Below, piece by piece: positions 20,392-28,638 of a DNA stretch of 64,000 nucleotides. The stretch lies in assembly GCA_900111695.1 (NCBI GenBank), contig FOHD01000001.1, positions 248,001 through 312,000 of the forward strand, written 5' to 3'. The position numbers were made by a program, and so were the translations under genes. Within the stretch, counting starts at the first letter, position 1. Each line of letters begins with the position of its first letter. The stretch is from Olsenella sp. KH3B4 (GTDB taxonomy: Bacteria > Actinomycetota > Coriobacteriia > Coriobacteriales > Atopobiaceae). Under the pieces are notes generated by a model. The model had not been told where the DNA came from. It saw only the letters and a program-made list of their open reading frames with translations, and searched no databases.

Positions 20392-20405
20392 GTTGTGTTC
20401 ACAAC
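20392..20405. promoter_or_regulatory. Palindrome between hcp and Crp/Fnr gene, candidate operator
   Basis: GTTGTGTTCACAAC is a perfect 14-base palindrome, similar in half-site (TTGTG/CACAA) to sites of Crp/Fnr-family regulators such as HcpR, although with a shorter spacer. It lies 27 bases before the regulator's start codon and about 65 bases before hcp. Confidence 0.5.
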
Positions 20406-20431
20406 ATTCCTCGATTTTTTGGCGGTGCGAC

Positions 20432-21115
20432 ATGCGTGGTGTAGATGCCGAGTTCCTGTCCAAGACGCCCCTCTTTAGGGGCGTGACGCCTCAGGAGGTT
20501 AACGAGATGCTGGGGTGCCTTGCGGCACGGCCCAAGACGTACGAGAAGGGCGATTTGGTCTGGGTGGAGGGAAGCCCCGTCAAAAGCGTGGGCATCGTCC
20601 TTGAGGGCGGCGTGCGCGTGGAGGGCGCGGACGTCTGGGGCAACGCCAGCGTCATGGGGAGCTTCTCGGCAGGCGAGCTCTTTGGGGAGGCATTCGCCGC
20701 CCTACAGGACGAACCGCTGCTCACCAACGTGGTTGCCACAAAGACGCCCACGCGGGTGCTCTTCGTCGATGTGACCCACATCATGCACAGCTGTCCTAGG
20801 GCCTGCGCCTACCACGCGCGGGTTGCCGAGAACCTCCTGGCATCCGTTGCGCGCAAGAACGTGCGCCTTACCCGAAGGATTCGCGACGCTGCCCCAAAGT
20901 CAATCAAGGGTAAACTGCTCGCGTATCTCTCAACACAATCGAAGCTTGCGGGGTCGAGCGAGTTTGACATTCCGTTCACGCGCCAGCAGCTTGCCGACTA
21001 CCTGGGAGTTGACAGGTGCGCGCTCTGCACTGTGATCGGCGAGCTTGAGCGAGAAGGTAAGCTCACGGCAAACCGCCGACGCTTCTCGCTTCCCGAAGTT
21101 GCCGCAAGGCGGTAG
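20432..21115 (+). CDS. Crp/Fnr-family transcriptional regulator
   Basis: A 227-residue regulator with an N-terminal cyclic-nucleotide-binding-like beta barrel (about residues 10-125), the long dimer helix and a C-terminal winged helix, FTRQQLADYLGVDRCALCTVIGEL. No N-terminal Fnr-type cysteine cluster is visible; the protein does have scattered cysteines (for example SCPRACAYH). Its position opposite hcp suggests it senses nitrosative or redox stress and activates hcp, as HcpR does in other anaerobes; this is inference. The chosen ATG has only a weak GGCGGTG upstream. Confidence 0.85.
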   Translation: MRGVDAEFLSKTPLFRGVTPQEVNEMLGCLAARPKTYEKGDLVWVEGSPVKSVGIVLEGGVRVEGADVWGNASVMGSFSAGELFGEAFAALQDEPLLTNVVATKTPTRVLFVDVTHIMHSCPRACAYHARVAENLLASVARKNVRLTRRIRDAAPKSIKGKLLAYLSTQSKLAGSSEFDIPFTRQQLADYLGVDRCALCTVIGELEREGKLTANRRRFSLPEVAARR

Positions 21116-21131
21116 CGGGATCTCTCCCCTA

Positions 21132-21725
21132 TCAACGCAGCGCCGACGCGACCTCGCTCCTAAGACGCGGCAGCACCTCCGTCTCAAACCAGGGGTTCCG
21201 GCTCATCCAGAGCTGATTTCTGGGCGAGGGATGCACGAGTGGGAAGAACTGCGGCAGGTAGTCGGCGTAGTTGCGAACCACGTCGGTGAGCTTTGTCGAC
21301 GAGGAGAGCTCGAGGTAGCGCCGGGTGGCGTAGGAGCCCACCAGCACGGTGAGCCGCACCTGGGGCATCATGCCGAGAAGCACGGGGTGCCACTTCTCCG
21401 CAAACCCACGACGAGGCGGAAGGTCGCCGGACTTGCCCTTGCCGGGGTAGTAGAAGTCCATGGGGAGAAGGGCGACGGCGGAGGGGTCGTAGAACGTGAC
21501 GCGGTCGATGCCCAGCCAGCTGCGTAGACGGTCGCCGCTTTTGTCGTTCCAGGGGATGCGCGTCTCCTGCGCAACCCTGCCGGGAGCCTGGCCGATGATC
21601 ACCAGCCGAGAAGTTGCAGACGCCGTGTAGAGGGGGTCAATCCCCTGCCGCGTGAACTCCCCGTTCTGCTCGTCTGCGCGAATCGCCTGGAAGACGCTAT
21701 CGAAGTCTGCTTGAGTACCTGTCAT
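21132..21725 (-). CDS. Uracil-DNA glycosylase family protein
   Basis: A 197-residue protein of the UDG superfamily. The active-site region reads VIIGQAPGRVAQETRIPWND and the C-terminal DNA-binding motif reads LVHPSPRNQLW. It would remove uracil (or related lesions) from DNA. The combination GQAPG...HPSPRN fits the small COG1573-like group rather than classical Ung. The ATG at 21725 is preceded by GGAGG with seven-base spacing; an upstream in-frame extension is unlike the family. Convergent with the Crp/Fnr gene. Confidence 0.85.
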   Translation of the reverse strand: MTGTQADFDSVFQAIRADEQNGEFTRQGIDPLYTASATSRLVIIGQAPGRVAQETRIPWNDKSGDRLRSWLGIDRVTFYDPSAVALLPMDFYYPGKGKSGDLPPRRGFAEKWHPVLLGMMPQVRLTVLVGSYATRRYLELSSSTKLTDVVRNYADYLPQFFPLVHPSPRNQLWMSRNPWFETEVLPRLRSEVASALR

Positions 21726-21867
21726 GGAAGGGCCTCCTGCCTCAATGTTGCTGGCTCCACTGTGGCACGCGCGGCAAGGCGTGTGTGTTGCAAATGCAAC
21801 GAATAGAGAAGTGCTGTAGGTGACGCAAGCCTTTTGGCCCCGCTTCCCACCATCGTCCATCTTGTTG

Positions 21868-21873
21868 TATACT
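21868..21873 (+). promoter_or_regulatory. Probable -10 box of tRNA-Gly
   Basis: TATACT lies 12 bases before the mature tRNA end. No good -35 box is visible at the usual spacing. Confidence 0.35.
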
Positions 21874-21885
21874 TCCCCATGCTTT

Positions 21886-21961
21886 GCGGCGGTAGTTCAA
21901 TTGGTAGAGCGTCAGCCTTCCAAGCTGATTGTTGCGGGTTCGAGTCCCGTCCGCCGCTCCA
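21886..21961 (+). tRNA. tRNA-Gly (anticodon TCC)
   Basis: A 76-base cloverleaf with acceptor stem GCGGCGG/CCGCCGC, anticodon loop CTTCCAA (anticodon TCC), GGGTTCGAGTCCC in the T arm and an encoded CCA. Confidence 0.95.
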
Positions 21962-21971
21962 TGTAATTGCA

Positions 21972-22003
21972 GCCCAGGGTATTCGTAACCCTGGGCATTT
22001 TTT
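21972..22003 (+). terminator. Terminator of tRNA-Gly
   Basis: Stem GCCCAGGGT/ACCCTGGGC with a seven-base loop, then ATTTTTTC. Very similar to the terminator after tRNA-Arg at 30851. Confidence 0.88.
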
Positions 22004-22050
22004 CTTTCTATAGTAATAGGAATCGTTACTAAAAGAGCTTAGATATAATA

Positions 22051-22106
22051 AAAAGGCCTCCGCGGGAGGTGCTTCCGCACCGTGCATTGGCCTTCATCTT
22101 TTTTAT
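22051..22106. terminator. Hairpin with T runs on both strands
   Basis: Outer arms AAGGCC (22053-22058) and GGCCTT (22089-22094) enclose a GGTGC/GCACC stem. T runs follow on both strands (TCTTTTTT on plus, CCTTTT on minus). It lies between tRNA-Gly and the end of the CdiA-CT-like nuclease and probably ends transcription of the latter. Confidence 0.55.
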
Positions 22107-22114
22107 ACCCAAAG

Positions 22115-22513
22115 TTATGAAGTCAAGTCAATTATCTGACGTGACTTGCTCACAAACAACAGCCTTCGTACCCGTCCAACAAATGGTAAAAGGCGCCGCA
22201 GCTCATGTTCAACATCTGCGTCGCTTGCACCGCGCATGCGACTGGAATCGATAATTACGTTTGGTGATTGAGTGGCAGCACGTCTCAGCACTCTCTGGAG
22301 CGACCGAACATTTCCCGTCTCGGGACATTTCATCTCCCAGAGAACCCCATCCATCTGGATGTCCGGAGTTCGCACCCGATTGCCGCCTATTCGCCGTACG
22401 AACGTAACCGAGCGTCCATCTGCAGCGAGAGCACGAGCCGTCCTTAGCTCATGCGGCCATACATCGCAGTTAGCCGGTATCGTTATGTTCCCAGAATTCT
22501 TCATGGACAGCAT
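22115..22513 (-). CDS. Orphan CdiA C-terminal-like tRNA nuclease domain protein
   Basis: A 132-residue stand-alone protein. Residues 36-62 show the pattern VTFVRRIGG..RTPDIQMDGVLWEMK, and residues 75-90 LRRAATQSPNVIIDS, which recalls the CdiA C-terminal tRNase domain family of contact-dependent toxins: Asp51, Asp55, Glu60 and Lys62 would form a PD-(D/E)xK-like site. Here it lacks any secretion, delivery or filamentous part and no small partner gene lies beside it. The surrounding DNA (about 22.0-22.6 kb) is AT-richer than its neighbours, and it abuts tRNA-Gly, both suggesting acquisition. The start is uncertain (22513 or 22504); neither has a strong ribosome site. Activity is not demonstrated. 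Confidence 0.65.
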   Translation of the reverse strand: MLSMKNSGNITIPANCDVWPHELRTARALAADGRSVTFVRRIGGNRVRTPDIQMDGVLWEMKCPETGNVRSLQRVLRRAATQSPNVIIDSSRMRGASDADVEHELRRLLPFVGRVRRLLFVSKSRQIIDLTS

Positions 22514-22665
22514 TCTACATAGAGAGTAACAACCTGTGGTTCAGCAAGCTGCGGAATCAACCAGAGGACATCCTGGCGTAGACGTCCATCGCAATCGACC
22601 TCCTCATCCAGACTCCGCATCTCATACCCTACAATGGGGCAGTAACGCGATTTGGGAGGTATTGG

Positions 22666-23595
22666 ATGGGCACGTCTCCGCTCGGCCGCACGTTTGTCAT
22701 AGCAAACCCCGCCGCCAACCGAGGCGAGGGCGCAGAGGGCGCCGCATTTGTGCAGCGGTTCCTCGACTCCTATCGCGGCGCAACCACTGCGCACAAGCTC
22801 ATTCTCACCAAGGCGGCGGGCGACGCACAGAACCTCGCTCGCGAGGCCCAGGACTTTGACTCCGTCATCGCCCTTGGCGGCGATGGCGTCATCCACGAGG
22901 TAGTGAACGGCCTCATGGAGCGCGATGCAAATGACCGGCCTCAGCTGGGCATCGTTCCCATGGGATCCGGCAACGACTTCGCAAGAACCCTAGGCATGGC
23001 AATCAACGACCCATCTCGAGCCCTTGCGCAACTTGTTCGCGGCCGCGTGACGCCGCTTGAGGTTGGTCGCGTGAATGGCGTGTACTTCATGGAGACGCTC
23101 TCATTTGGCATGGACGCGGCAATCGCGCTTGACACCGTAAAACGCCGCCAGGAAGAGACGACCTCTCAGCACGGCGAGGGACTCTTCATTACGTCTGGCA
23201 TTCGCATCTTCTCCGAGGGTTCTAATGGCTGGCCATGCAGGGCACGCTTTGACGAGAGGCCCGAGGTCACTCTTCCTACGGTTATCTTTGCTGTGCAGGT
23301 TGGCCCCACCTATGGCGGAGGCTTTGCTATCTGCCCCGACGCCGATCCGTCCGACGGTCTTCTCGACGTATGCTACAACGTCAAGATTCCTAGCCGCCCA
23401 TGGCTGCTCTCGCTTCTCGGCCTTGCGAGGTTTGGCCGTCACACGGGCTCGAGCTGCGTGAACCTGCTTAAGTTCACCCATGCGACCATGGACTTCGAGA
23501 CGCAGCCTCCCTGCCAGGTCGACGGAGAGGAGCTCTGCGGAACGTACTTCGAGGTGGACGTGGTACCCAAGGCGCTCCGCGTCATCGTGCCGTAG
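22666..23595 (+). CDS. Diacylglycerol kinase-family lipid kinase
   Basis: A 309-residue member of the DagK/YegS lipid kinase family, which phosphorylates diacylglycerol or related lipids at the membrane. Visible are the NPAANRG loop, the nucleotide motif ALGGDGVIHEVVNG (Val where most members have Thr in GGDGT), and GSGNDFART, with a C-terminal beta domain ending CQVDGEEL. GGGAGG precedes the ATG. A -10-like TACAAT lies about 30 bases upstream. Convergent with ptsI. Confidence 0.9.
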   Translation: MGTSPLGRTFVIANPAANRGEGAEGAAFVQRFLDSYRGATTAHKLILTKAAGDAQNLAREAQDFDSVIALGGDGVIHEVVNGLMERDANDRPQLGIVPMGSGNDFARTLGMAINDPSRALAQLVRGRVTPLEVGRVNGVYFMETLSFGMDAAIALDTVKRRQEETTSQHGEGLFITSGIRIFSEGSNGWPCRARFDERPEVTLPTVIFAVQVGPTYGGGFAICPDADPSDGLLDVCYNVKIPSRPWLLSLLGLARFGRHTGSSCVNLLKFTHATMDFETQPPCQVDGEELCGTYFEVDVVPKALRVIVP

Positions 23596-23614
23596 CGCTT
23601 TTCCACCACCGACA

Positions 23615-23645
23615 ATGAGAAAAAGGGAAACTCCCCTTGTCTCAC
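23615..23645. repeat. Degenerate copy of repeat family A
   Basis: ATGAGA-AAAAGGGA on the left and TCCCCTTGTCTCA on the right recall family A, but the centre has extra A bases and the arms mismatch at several places. It lies between convergent genes, next to the ptsI terminator. Confidence 0.55.
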
Positions 23646-23647
23646 AA

Positions 23648-23677
23648 AAGGGCCCCGACGGTAGCGTCGGGGCCCTT
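23648..23677 (-). terminator. Terminator between lipid kinase gene and ptsI
   Basis: A 13-base-pair stem AAGGGCCCCGACG with its complement and a four-base loop. On the minus strand it is followed by TTGTG; a good stem with a weak tail. Confidence 0.75.
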
Positions 23678-23712
23678 AGTCTCAAGCTCTAAAGCAGAGA
23701 AGTTGCACTCCC

Positions 23713-25416
23713 CTACTTGGCGGCCGCCTGGAGCATGGCCTTGACCTCGGTTGCGGTCTTGAGAGCCATGACCTTCTCGGCCAGGGCGTCGGCCTCCTCC
23801 TTGGTCCAGAGGGAGAGAATCCTCCTCGTGCGCAGGATGGAGGGAGCGGAGACGGAGTACTCGTCCAGGCCAAAGGACATGAGAATGGGGATAAGCAGCG
23901 GGTCTGCCGCAGCCTCACCGCACATACCAACCATGATGCCAGCCTTGTTGCCCTCGCCGATGATGCGCTTGAGCGAGCGCAGGACCGCCGGCTGGTACAC
24001 CTGGTAGAGATAACCAACGCGATCGTTGCCGCGGTCGGCGCACATGGTGTAGCCGATAAGGTCGTTGGTACCAATGGAGAAGAAGTCGCACTCGGCGGCG
24101 AGATCGTCGGCAATGAGCGAGGCGGCGGGCGTCTCGATCATGGTGCCAACCTCGATGTCCTTGTTGTACGCAACGCCACGCTCGTCGAGGTCATGCTTGC
24201 ACTCCTCGATGAGGGCCTTGGCCTGGCGCACCTCGTCGATGGTGGTGACGAGCGGCAGCATGATCTTGATGTCACCAAAGGCAGAGGCGCGCAGCAGGGC
24301 GGTGAGCTGGACCTTGTACTGGTCGGGGTTGTTCAGGCAGTAGCGCACGGCGCGGAAGCCCATGAAGGGGTTCTCCTCCTTCTGCAGGTGCAGATAGGGG
24401 ATCTCCTTGTCGCCGCCCACATCCAGCGTACGGATGATGACCGGCTTGTCCTTCATGCGGAGAGCGACCTTCTGGTACGCGGCAAACTGCTCGTCCTCGC
24501 TGGGGAGCTCCTTGGCGTCCATGAACAGGAACTCGGAACGGAAGAGGCCAACGCCCTCGGCGTCGTGCTCGAGAGCCGCGTTGGCATCATCGGGGTTGCC
24601 GATGTTTGCAACCAGCAGCTTCTTGTCACCGTCACCGGTCACGGTTTCCTTGCCGCGGTAGGCCTCAAGGGCGGCCTTCTCCTCGGCGAACGCCTTAGCC
24701 TTGGCACGATAGTGCTCGAGGTCGTGGTCGGAAGGCTGGGAGATGACCTTGCCGTTGGTGCCGTCGACAACAACCATGTCGCCGGTCTTGATGTTGACCG
24801 TGGCGTCCGCAACGGAGAGAACCGCGGGAATCTCGAGCGCGCGGGCGATGATGGCGGAGTGAGAAGTGCGGCCACCGGTCTCGGTGACGATGCCCGCGAC
24901 GTTCTCCTTGTCGATGTCGGCGGTCATGGACGGCGTGAGCTCGTGCACCACGACGATGGAGTTCTCGGGCAGCGTGGAGAGGTCGACGACCTCCTTGCCC
25001 AGAAGGTCGGCGAGAAGGCCGGTCTTGACGTCTGCGACGTCAGCCGCGCGCTCGCGGAAGAGCTCGTCGTCCATGTTGGCGTACATGGTGTAGAAGGTGC
25101 CATAGGCCTCGCTCACGGCCTGCTCGGCGCACATGCCAGAGTCGATGGAGCCCGTGACCATCTCACGGATGCCCTCGTCCTCGGCAAACTCGATATGAGC
25201 ACCCATGATGGCAGCTGCGTCCTCGCCAACCGTCTGCTTCATGCGGTCGATCTGAGCGTTGGTCTGCTCGACGAACTTCTCGACAGCAGCAGCATAGCGA
25301 GCCTTCTCGGCCTCCGGATCCTCCGGCGCATGCGGCGTGAACGAGAGGTCAGGCTCGACGGCTACACGGGCCACGCCAATGCCGATGCCATCAGATGCGT
25401 TTACTCCCTCATACAT
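23713..25416 (-). CDS. ptsI: Phosphoenolpyruvate--protein phosphotransferase (PTS enzyme I)
   Basis: A 567-residue cytoplasmic enzyme that moves phosphate from PEP to HPr to drive sugar uptake. The phosphorylated histidine is in TGGRTSHSAIIARALEIPAV; the PEP-binding domain has FRSEFLFM, FRAVRYCL and the catalytic cysteine in VGMCGEAAADP. The ATG of MYEGVNASDGIG is chosen, with AGGGGG six bases upstream. The fruK-like gene lies 95 bases upstream in the same direction; no ptsH is in the window. Confidence 0.96.
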   Translation of the reverse strand: MYEGVNASDGIGIGVARVAVEPDLSFTPHAPEDPEAEKARYAAAVEKFVEQTNAQIDRMKQTVGEDAAAIMGAHIEFAEDEGIREMVTGSIDSGMCAEQAVSEAYGTFYTMYANMDDELFRERAADVADVKTGLLADLLGKEVVDLSTLPENSIVVVHELTPSMTADIDKENVAGIVTETGGRTSHSAIIARALEIPAVLSVADATVNIKTGDMVVVDGTNGKVISQPSDHDLEHYRAKAKAFAEEKAALEAYRGKETVTGDGDKKLLVANIGNPDDANAALEHDAEGVGLFRSEFLFMDAKELPSEDEQFAAYQKVALRMKDKPVIIRTLDVGGDKEIPYLHLQKEENPFMGFRAVRYCLNNPDQYKVQLTALLRASAFGDIKIMLPLVTTIDEVRQAKALIEECKHDLDERGVAYNKDIEVGTMIETPAASLIADDLAAECDFFSIGTNDLIGYTMCADRGNDRVGYLYQVYQPAVLRSLKRIIGEGNKAGIMVGMCGEAAADPLLIPILMSFGLDEYSVSAPSILRTRRILSLWTKEEADALAEKVMALKTATEVKAMLQAAAK

Positions 25417-25466
25417 TGCAATCCCCCTCATAACCGGCCGCTGTGCGGCCACCTCCCAGAATGCCA

Positions 25467-25486
25467 AGCGCCCCGGGTGGGGCGCT
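25467..25486 (-). promoter_or_regulatory. Hairpin between fruK-like gene and ptsI
   Basis: Arms AGCGCCCC and GGGGCGCT with a four-base loop, in the 95-base intercistronic gap. Only TTGGC follows on the minus strand, so it may be a partial terminator or an mRNA-stability hairpin setting the ratio of the two products. Confidence 0.45.
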
Positions 25487-25511
25487 AAAGAGCCAAACAC
25501 AGTTTAACGCG

Positions 25512-26549
25512 TTACTCGCCCTCGGGGGACTGCTTCTCCCCATCGTTTCCCTCGGCGGCAAGAGCCTGAGCCTCAGCGCGTGCCTTTTCGTTTTTGATAT
25601 CGTCCGCGATACTTGCCGGCATCTCGCGACCCATCTTCTTGTAGAGGGCTGTAACCACGCGGTCGATGGTCGAGCGCTTGGCGATGCCCTTGCTGGCGGC
25701 GGTTGCCGTACCGCAGGCGGAAGCGTAGATGAGAGCGTTCTCGTAATCCATGCCGCGCGTGACCTTGGCGAGGAAGCCAGCGACCATGGAGTCGCCGGCG
25801 CCCGTTGCATTCACAAGGCGCACGCGTGCCGTGGGCACCATGTGCTCGGTGCCGTACTCGTCGAGAAGGAGCGAGCCGTTGCCGCCGCAAGAGACAATGA
25901 CGTTGCGGGCGCCGCCCTCCTGGAGCTTCTTGGCGTACGGGAGGCAGTCCTCGGGCGTCTCGGGCATGGGATCAGCCTTGAAGATGCGGCCGACCTCGTG
26001 GTTGTTGGGCTTGATGAGGAAGGGATGCGCCTTGATGGACTCCATGAGGAGCTGGCCGGGGGCATCGACCACAAACTGGATGCCACGGCCGGCAAGGCGG
26101 GCCATGATCTGGTTGTACATGTCCTCGGGCAGGGAGTTGGGGATGGAGCCCGTAAGGACGAGGGTGTCACCGGACTGCAGGACGTCCATGCGGCCGAGAA
26201 GCTCGTCGACCTTCTTCTGCGGAATCTTGGGACCCATGCCGTTGACCATGGTCATAACGATGCCGTTGAGCTTGACGTTGATGCGCGTGTAGCCGCGATC
26301 CAGCTTCACAAAGTTGCTAGCGATACCAGCATCCTGAAGCTCGTTGATGAGGTACTCGCCAGTGAAGCCCGCGACGATGCCCATGGCCACGTTGACTACA
26401 TCGAGCTCGTTGAGAAGCGTGGAGATGTTGATACCGTTACCGCCGCAGTAGAGCTCCTCGCTCGAAGAACGGTTGGTATAGCCCATATCCAGAGTGAGGG
26501 GATGCATCACGTAGTCGAGCGCGGGGTTCAGGGTCATCGTGTAAATCAA
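25512..26549 (-). CDS. fruK: 1-phosphofructokinase (PfkB family)
   Basis: A 345-residue PfkB-family sugar kinase. IYTMTLNPALDYV at the N-terminus and ATGAGDSMVAGF near the C-terminus (catalytic Asp in GAGDS) are the family signatures; TRINVKLNG fits 1-phosphofructokinase or tagatose-6-phosphate kinase. The usual GGKGIN motif reads GGNGIN here. A charged 30-residue C-terminal tail is extra. I start at TTG (LIYTMTLN) because AAGGAG is six bases upstream. Co-direction with ptsI points to PTS-fed hexose phosphate metabolism; the exact substrate is inferred. Confidence 0.82.
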   Translation of the reverse strand: MIYTMTLNPALDYVMHPLTLDMGYTNRSSSEELYCGGNGINISTLLNELDVVNVAMGIVAGFTGEYLINELQDAGIASNFVKLDRGYTRINVKLNGIVMTMVNGMGPKIPQKKVDELLGRMDVLQSGDTLVLTGSIPNSLPEDMYNQIMARLAGRGIQFVVDAPGQLLMESIKAHPFLIKPNNHEVGRIFKADPMPETPEDCLPYAKKLQEGGARNVIVSCGGNGSLLLDEYGTEHMVPTARVRLVNATGAGDSMVAGFLAKVTRGMDYENALIYASACGTATAASKGIAKRSTIDRVVTALYKKMGREMPASIADDIKNEKARAEAQALAAEGNDGEKQSPEGE

Positions 26550-26664
26550 CACAAGCTCCTTCCAGCGGGTTCCCTCGGCAGGGTACAGTATGCCGCAATG
26601 GGAGAGGCAGGGGGCTGGAATCGTTCTCACCCCGCAAACCCCATGCGACTACTGCACCGACGTA

Positions 26665-26682
26665 GTTACCATTCAGTGTAAC
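26665..26682. promoter_or_regulatory. Inverted repeat upstream of fruK-like gene
   Basis: GTTAC and GTAAC flank eight bases, about 115 bases before the TTG start. This could be an operator for a sugar regulator, but the arms are short. Confidence 0.3.
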
Positions 26683-26775
26683 GTATCGAAACCTAACACC
26701 CGGGGAAAAACGAAACCATAGAGCGCGGCTTTTGGATTGGCCACACCGCTTGGCGACGCGAGAGGCGGCATAAAG

Positions 26776-26801
26776 AAAAACCCGGAACCAGAGGTCCCGG
26801 G
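26776..26801 (-). terminator. Terminator of tRNA-His/tRNA-Lys
   Basis: On the minus strand CCCGG and ACC pair with GGT and CCGGG, followed by TTTTTCTTT. Confidence 0.8.
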
Positions 26802-26812
26802 CTGCATGTACA

Positions 26813-26888
26813 TGGTGGGTCGTGAGGGGGTCGAACCCTCGACCTTGGGATTAAGAGTCCCCTGCTCTACCAACTGAGCTAACGACCC
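26813..26888 (-). tRNA. tRNA-Lys (anticodon CTT)
   Basis: A 76-base cloverleaf with acceptor stem GGGTCGT/ACGACCC, anticodon loop CTCTTAA (anticodon CTT), GGGTTCGACCC in the T arm and an encoded CCA. It follows tRNA-His by 16 bases, so the two are co-transcribed. Confidence 0.93.
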
Positions 26889-26904
26889 ATATTCGGCTTT
26901 CAGA

Positions 26905-26981
26905 TGGGGTGGGTGAAGGGGTTCGAACCCTCGACCTACGGAGCCACGGTCCGTCGCTCTTCCAACTGAGCTACACCCACC
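26905..26981 (-). tRNA. tRNA-His (anticodon GTG)
   Basis: A 77-base tRNA with the extra 5' G opposite a C discriminator that marks tRNA-His. The anticodon loop CCGTGGC gives GTG. The T arm reads GGGTTCGAACCCC; CCA is encoded. Confidence 0.94.
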
Positions 26982-27010
26982 ATTTGGCCCACCTCGTGAA
27001 GCGCTCGTTT

Positions 27011-27038
27011 ATTATGACAAAGAATCGGACGGATGCAA
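27011..27038 (-). promoter_or_regulatory. Promoter of tRNA-His/tRNA-Lys
   Basis: On the minus strand, -35 TTGCAT, a 16-base spacer and -10 CATAAT, about 30 bases before tRNA-His. Confidence 0.6.
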
Positions 27039-27096
27039 GCACTTTCTTGAAAAACTTTCGGAATAAATCTGAGGGGCGCCGAACGCGACGTAGAAC

Positions 27097-27939
27097 CTAG
27101 TCCTCCGCGGTGGCAAGGAACTCCTGAACGCGAGCGTCCGTGGGGTGGTCCATGACCTCTTCGGCAGGCCCATCCTCCACGATACGGCCGTCGAGAAGGA
27201 ATGCCACACGGTCTGACACGTCGCGCGCAAAGCCCATCTCGTGGGTCACGATGCCAATTGCCATGCCGTCAGCGGCAAGCTCGCGGATGATGCGCCTCAT
27301 GTCCGCCGTGAGCCTGGGATCAAGCGCCGAGGTGGCCTCGTCGAAGTAGAGGACCTTGGGGTGCATGGCGAGCGCCCGCGCTATGGCCACGCGCTGCTGC
27401 TGGCCGCCAGAGAGCTGGTTGGGGACCTTCTCGGCATGCTCAGACAGGCCCAGACGCTCGAGGATCTGTCGAGCCTCCTGCTCGACCGTAGCGGGGTCTC
27501 TCCCCTGCACCGCTATGGGGGCATCGCAGACGTTGCGCATGACGGTGAAGTGCGGGAAGAGGTTGTAGTTCTGGAACACGATGCCAAACTGCATACGCGC
27601 CTTGGCGCTCGCCTCCTTGGAGTAGCTCGCCCGGCCATTCTCGTCCCGCTCGGTCACGCGCAGGCTGCCGTAGTAGAGCTCGCCCGCGTCAAAGGTGTCG
27701 AGCAATGTGAGACACCGCAGAAGCGTCGACTTGCCGGCACCGGAAGGACCGATGACCGAGACAACCTCGCCACGCGCAATGGAGAGCGACACGTCGTGGA
27801 GAACCTCTCGCCCCGAGAAGGACTTGCGCGCCCCCTTCACATAGACGGCAGGGAGACCAAGGATCTGCGAGACGGAGGCGTCAGGCACGGGAATCTGGTG
27901 ACGAGACGAGCGGGCCTCGTGCTTCTCGGCGTTAGTCAT
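27097..27939 (-). CDS. Polar amino-acid ABC transporter ATP-binding protein
   Basis: A 280-residue ATPase of the GlnQ/HisP type. Walker [11 protein letters not shown]-loop FQNYNLFPH, signature [15 protein letters not shown], Walker [13 protein letters not shown] and switch THE are complete. A 25-residue N-terminal extension precedes the usual start. Its start overlaps the end of the permease gene by eight bases, forming a binding protein-permease-ATPase operon. It energises uptake at the inner face of the membrane. Confidence 0.94.
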   Translation of the reverse strand: MTNAEKHEARSSRHQIPVPDASVSQILGLPAVYVKGARKSFSGREVLHDVSLSIARGEVVSVIGPSGAGKSTLLRCLTLLDTFDAGELYYGSLRVTERDENGRASYSKEASAKARMQFGIVFQNYNLFPHFTVMRNVCDAPIAVQGRDPATVEQEARQILERLGLSEHAEKVPNQLSGGQQQRVAIARALAMHPKVLYFDEATSALDPRLTADMRRIIRELAADGMAIGIVTHEMGFARDVSDRVAFLLDGRIVEDGPAEEVMDHPTDARVQEFLATAED

Positions 27940-28585
27940 GGTAGTAGTCCAGCCTCTTCTCGATGCGCCTCATGATGTACTCGATGATGAGGCAGGTAAC
28001 CCAGTAGATGAGTGCCGCCACGGCAAAGGCAACCATGGTGCGCTGGCTCGTGACGATGGCGCGTGCCTGGGTGAACATCTCGAGGACACCCAGCGAGAAG
28101 GCCAGCGACGTGTCCTTGACAAGCGTCACCACCTCGTTGCCCATGGCAGGGAGCACGCGCTTGACCACCTGCGGCAGCACGATGCGCCGGAAGGTCTGGC
28201 TGCTGGAGTAGCCAAGGACCTCTGCGGCCTCGTACTGGCCGCGTGGGATGGACTGGATGCCCGAGCGATAGATCTCGGCGAAGTAGGCGGCGTAGTTGAT
28301 GACGAAGGAGATAAGCACCGCAATCATGGGGAAGTTCGCGTCGGTCTTGAGGCCAAACACGTAGTACGGCATGAAGGAGACGGCGAACATCTGCAGCATG
28401 AGCGGCGTGCCACGCAGGACCGAGATGAAGAGCTGCATGAGAAGTGAGAGCGGCTTGAACTTGGAGAGGCGACCCAGCGCCACCAGCATGCCCAGGGGGA
28501 TGGACCCCACGAGCGTCACCGCAAATATGATCATCGATATGCGATACCCCGAGAGGAGCATCCCCATCATCGTTGCGAAATCCAC
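27932..28585 (-). CDS. Polar amino-acid ABC transporter permease
   Basis: A 217-residue HisM/GlnP-type permease with about five hydrophobic segments. It shows the family's FVINYAAYFAEIYRSGIQSIPRGQYEAA coupling segment, where the EAA loop contacts the ATPase. A single permease gene in the operon suggests a homodimer. Confidence 0.93.
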   Translation of the reverse strand: MDFATMMGMLLSGYRISMIIFAVTLVGSIPLGMLVALGRLSKFKPLSLLMQLFISVLRGTPLMLQMFAVSFMPYYVFGLKTDANFPMIAVLISFVINYAAYFAEIYRSGIQSIPRGQYEAAEVLGYSSSQTFRRIVLPQVVKRVLPAMGNEVVTLVKDTSLAFSLGVLEMFTQARAIVTSQRTMVAFAVAALIYWVTCLIIEYIMRRIEKRLDYYHD

Positions 28586-28638
28586 CTTACCAGCTCCCTT
28601 GCCGCACCATTGCCTACGCCGTCATTCCCACGGTTGTC

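Noticed and set aside
22501..22896. A minus-strand open frame across the start of the lipid kinase gene
   Set aside because: It overlaps a certain gene on the other strand, has no ribosome site and no recognisable domain.
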